Below, one piece after another: positions 59,934 through 64,000 of a stretch of DNA of 64,000 nt. Position 1 is the stretch's first letter, and the number at the start of each line of letters is the position of its first letter. Origin of the DNA: Manis javanica (taxonomy: Eukaryota > Chordata > Mammalia > Pholidota > Manidae); contig NC_133158.1 of assembly GCF_040802235.1 (NCBI RefSeq), positions 19,719,001 through 19,783,000 of the forward strand, written 5' to 3'. The notes under the pieces are model-generated. The model ran no database searches and was not told where the DNA came from. It saw only the letters and a list, made by a program, of their open reading frames with translations. The position numbers and the translations under genes are program-made.

Positions 59934-61490
59934 TTATACAGTAGTCACAGATAAGAAGGAGTTGTATACTCTAGTGCCATCGGGTGACTTTGTGCCGTGG
60001 GTTAAGAGTTCTTGGATTGTCATCCAGTTATCAAATATCTTCTTATTCCTCTTCTTCATCATCTTTTTGTGGCTGAGTTCGAGGATGTTCATCTCTCTCC
60101 TGTCGTCGGCCCCTTGCTGCTCCTTCAGGCACTCCAGCCTGCTCTGCATCATGAACTCGCGCCTCCGCCGCTGCTCCTTGGCCTTGACCACGTGCTGCTT
60201 CCTCTCCTCTTTGCTCCAGTAGCGCCCCATCTTCAGCTCGCTCACCGCGTCGTCGTCGGTGGTCATGCCGCTGCGCTCCTCACGGATCTTGAGCGCACGC
60301 TCCCGCAGCAGCCGGTCACGTACGGGCCTCTTGGTGATGTAGCGCGTCCCGTCGCTTCGGATCTTCACCTTCCACTCCATTCTCGGCTCCGACTGGTTGG
60401 CGGAGTTGAGGTCCTTGCACATGCTCACCAGGCTCATCTGGCTTTGCGCGTACTCCACGGCCGACTTCTGCTGGATCAGCTGCATGTAGCTCTGGTAGTG
60501 CTGCGCGTGCGCTGGGATGTGGGCGTGTTTGTACGGGGAGTGTGGAAAGGGCGACAGGTAGGAGCCGCCCAGCTTCGGGCTGGGGCTCCCGCTGCTGTCG
60601 CTGGCTTTCCTCTCCTTGCCCTCCACGGCCTGGCTGGGGTCAAGCTCTTGGGAAGGGCTGCAGCTGGGGCTGCCCAGCTCAGGATCTTCCGTGATGGAGA
60701 GCAGATTCTTGGGGGTCGGTCCGTAGGCTTCCGTGGTCCCCGCAGCCCCTTCGCCGGCCGGGCAGCTGACGCTGTCTGCCGCTCTCCTCAAGGAGTTGTC
60801 GGGGGACGTCTCCAAGGTGAGCGGTGTGCTCCGGCAGCTCTCCCCGGTGTTGTAGGCGCTGGAGCTGTCCTTGTCGGACTTCTCCGGGAGCTCGGTGATG
60901 TCCGAGAGCTCGTGCCTGCGGACGCCCACGCTGGTGTTGTAGTTGCGGAAGCCGCTGTCGTGCAGCATCCAGGACTCGCGGCACTGCTCCTTGAGCTGCT
61001 GCATCTTGTGCGCGCGCACGATGCTCAGGCACTCCAGCTCGATGCTGCGCAGTTCCTCATTCAGCAGCTCCAGCTCCTTGTCCACACTCTCGGGGTCGCT
61101 CTTGCTGGCGTCCAGGGGGCTGCTGGGGTAGTACAGGCTGTAGGCGCCGGCGCTCCTCACCTGGCACTTGAGCTCCAGGAGCTCGCGGAAGCGTTCACAC
61201 TCATCCACGGGGATGCCCAGGTCGTCGGCGTCCGCACAGTCAGCGGAGATGAAGGACTCGTTGCTGAAGGGCAGGTCGCCGCTGCCCAGGGTGTCCCGGC
61301 TGCATGTGAGCTTCCTCTGCGCGGCCAGCGGGGTGGAGGATGCGGTGGCGTCATCCCCGTTGTTCTCCTGCTCCGAGCTCTCGTCGTTGCGGGTGCTCTC
61401 GTCGGTCCGCCCCACGCCACTGTCCTTCTCGTGCTGGTTGGACAGGATGGTGGCTGTATCTGTGGTACCACCGTCTTCTTCGTGCTTCTT
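59934..61490 (-). CDS. PDZRN3: PDZRN3 last coding exon: C-terminal region with LNX3-homology segment and stop
   Basis: The exon has 518 codons plus a stop at 59934-59936. It starts [20 protein letters not shown] directly after a tgttgtgtag acceptor (AG at 61492-61491). In order it shows a serine- and acid-rich stretch ([18 protein letters not shown]), a predicted coiled coil at about exon residues 136-170 ([19 protein letters not shown]), a long low-complexity Ser/Pro linker, a conserved block beginning [20 protein letters not shown], and a basic helical region ([20 protein letters not shown], then [20 protein letters not shown]). The last residues are NSFLSVTTV, a class I PDZ ligand (T-T-V at the end) through which the protein can bind partner PDZ domains. 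The order and length fit PDZRN3. The exon is rich in GC and CpG, unlike its AT-rich 3' UTR. The frame is open throughout, so the gene looks functional. The three exons give the last 591 residues. Confidence 0.97.
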   Translation of the reverse strand, partial: KKHEEDGGTTDTATILSNQHEKDSGVGRTDESTRNDESSEQENNGDDATASSTPLAAQRKLTCSRDTLGSGDLPFSNESFISADCADADDLGIPVDECERFRELLELKCQVRSAGAYSLYYPSSPLDASKSDPESVDKELELLNEELRSIELECLSIVRAHKMQQLKEQCRESWMLHDSGFRNYNTSVGVRRHELSDITELPEKSDKDSSSAYNTGESCRSTPLTLETSPDNSLRRAADSVSCPAGEGAAGTTEAYGPTPKNLLSITEDPELGSPSCSPSQELDPSQAVEGKERKASDSSGSPSPKLGGSYLSPFPHSPYKHAHIPAHAQHYQSYMQLIQQKSAVEYAQSQMSLVSMCKDLNSANQSEPRMEWKVKIRSDGTRYITKRPVRDRLLRERALKIREERSGMTTDDDAVSELKMGRYWSKEERKQHVVKAKEQRRRREFMMQSRLECLKEQQGADDRREMNILELSHKKMMKKRNKKIFDNWMTIQELLTHGTKSPDGTRVYNSFLSVTTV

Positions 61491-63514
<2,024 letters not shown>

Positions 63515-63616
63515 CTGGAGTTCAGGCCTTGCAATCAGCAAGGAGAAGTTCTTGTTTTCTTCACTGGTTAGGAGAGCCACAGCCTCTTCACGGTTCTGTA
63601 CCTCTATCCCATTTAT
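63515..63616 (-). CDS. PDZRN3: PDZRN3 internal coding exon (end of PDZ domain 2)
   Basis: This is a 34-codon exon in phase 0 at both ends. Reading from 63616 it gives [20 protein letters not shown] and then [14 protein letters not shown]. This is the last part of a PDZ fold: the helix that lines the ligand groove ([10 protein letters not shown]) and the final strand (FSLLIARP). On the minus strand a pyrimidine-rich tract ending in aaaag precedes it, and a GTGAGT donor follows directly after CAG at 63515. The sequence matches the end of the second PDZ domain of PDZRN3 as I recall it. PDZRN3 is a cytoplasmic RING E3 ubiquitin ligase described in Wnt/Dishevelled signalling in blood vessels and in control of MuSK at the neuromuscular synapse. 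Its RING, TRAF-type zinc finger and PDZ1 exons are outside the window. A human protein length of about 1066 residues puts this exon near residue 476, which fits the known end of PDZ2. PDZRN4 is the closest alternative, but the downstream exons match PDZRN3 better. Confidence 0.93.
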
Positions 63617-64000
63617 CTTTTAAAAAAAAGGTGCGTGGAGGGGTGGGCAATAGCATAATCAGATCATGCAAAATCAAACAGGACTGTTTCAGGCCTGCAT
63701 CTCTCACCCACCCATAGCTGGACACAGAACTTTGATGTAACTTGGAAAGAATGCTGACTTCCAGAAGGAAAGGCCTTGCTAGACTGCTCCAGGGTGGCTG
63801 GTGTGTGCAGAGGCCTCCGCAGGGTACAGGCAGCTGTAATGTGGAGTGGCCAGAGAGGCTGGGACTCCAGAAGGCAGCCTGAGAAGTACAGTGTGTGCAG
63901 AGGGAACATCTAAGGCATCTGAGCAGACATCATACTCAGGCAGGAGAGTAAACAGAATATCCTAGAGCATTATTACAGCTATTTCAGATGCCGGGAGAGG
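63617..64000 (-). other. PDZRN3: PDZRN3 intron, cut by the window edge
   Basis: This is sequence upstream (on the minus strand) of the PDZ2 exon, ending in ttttttttaaaag before the exon. No further exon was found up to position 64000. The preceding part of PDZ2 and the N-terminal domains must lie beyond the window. Confidence 0.85.

Noticed and set aside
60679..61032. other-frame minus-strand peptides within the PDZRN3 exon (for example 117 codons)
   Set aside because: They are frame shadows in a GC-rich exon whose true frame is fixed by splice sites and family match.
59934..61490. assignment to PDZRN4 instead of PDZRN3
   Set aside because: The exon junction sequences and the C-terminal NSFLSVTTV fit PDZRN3 as I know it. 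A protein search would settle it.

Overview
The window is vertebrate nuclear DNA from a placental mammal. It has one spliced gene with GT-AG introns, ancient mammalian repeats (MIR, L2, MER2, MER5, MaLR LTRs), LINE-1 copies of several ages and long non-coding stretches. No primate Alu, rodent B1/B2, carnivore, ruminant, pig or horse SINE was recognised. The young L1 copies resemble laurasiatherian L1s. Together with the missing young SINE this would suit a pangolin, but the species call is a weak inference.

Only one gene is supported: the 3' end of PDZRN3 (LNX3), an E3 ubiquitin ligase with PDZ domains, on the minus strand at about 59.0-64.0 kb. Three consecutive coding exons are present (63515-63616, 62149-62265, 59934-61490). 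They join in frame into the last 591 residues of the protein: the end of PDZ domain 2, a linker, the long C-terminal region with the LNX3-homology segment, and a terminal PDZ-binding motif. A 3' UTR follows, with candidate poly(A) signals near 59.03-59.10 kb. The RING, TRAF-type zinc finger and PDZ1 exons lie beyond the right edge.

Positions 1-59000 are non-coding sequence downstream of PDZRN3. Kb 0-14 hold MIR, L2 and small DNA-transposon relics plus a probable solo LTR at 10.05 kb. Kb 14-20 are mostly unique sequence, with a transposition-like short inverted duplication and a solo LTR with a clean 5-bp target duplication at 18.4 kb. Kb 20.9-25.4 are an old plus-strand L1 broken by a younger minus-strand L1. 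Kb 28-29.8 hold an old L1 with a MER2 inside it, and a long TG microsatellite. Kb 30.6-36 are more GC-rich, with L2 and MIR relics and a candidate conserved element. Kb 37.3-43.4 are a MaLR LTR split by a nearly full-length 5.6-kb minus-strand L1 with a 15-bp target duplication and repeated units in its 5' UTR. Kb 43.5-58 are mostly L2, MIR, L1 and DNA-transposon relics.

No new gene system is evident. The most unusual structures are local DNA-rearrangement scars: an 80-bp inverted copy with 11-bp flanking repeats, a mosaic insert matching two nearby sites, and two adjoining perfect hairpins. The monomer-like 5' UTR of the 5.6-kb L1 is also notable. Repeat calls come from remembered consensus sequences, so their edges are approximate.
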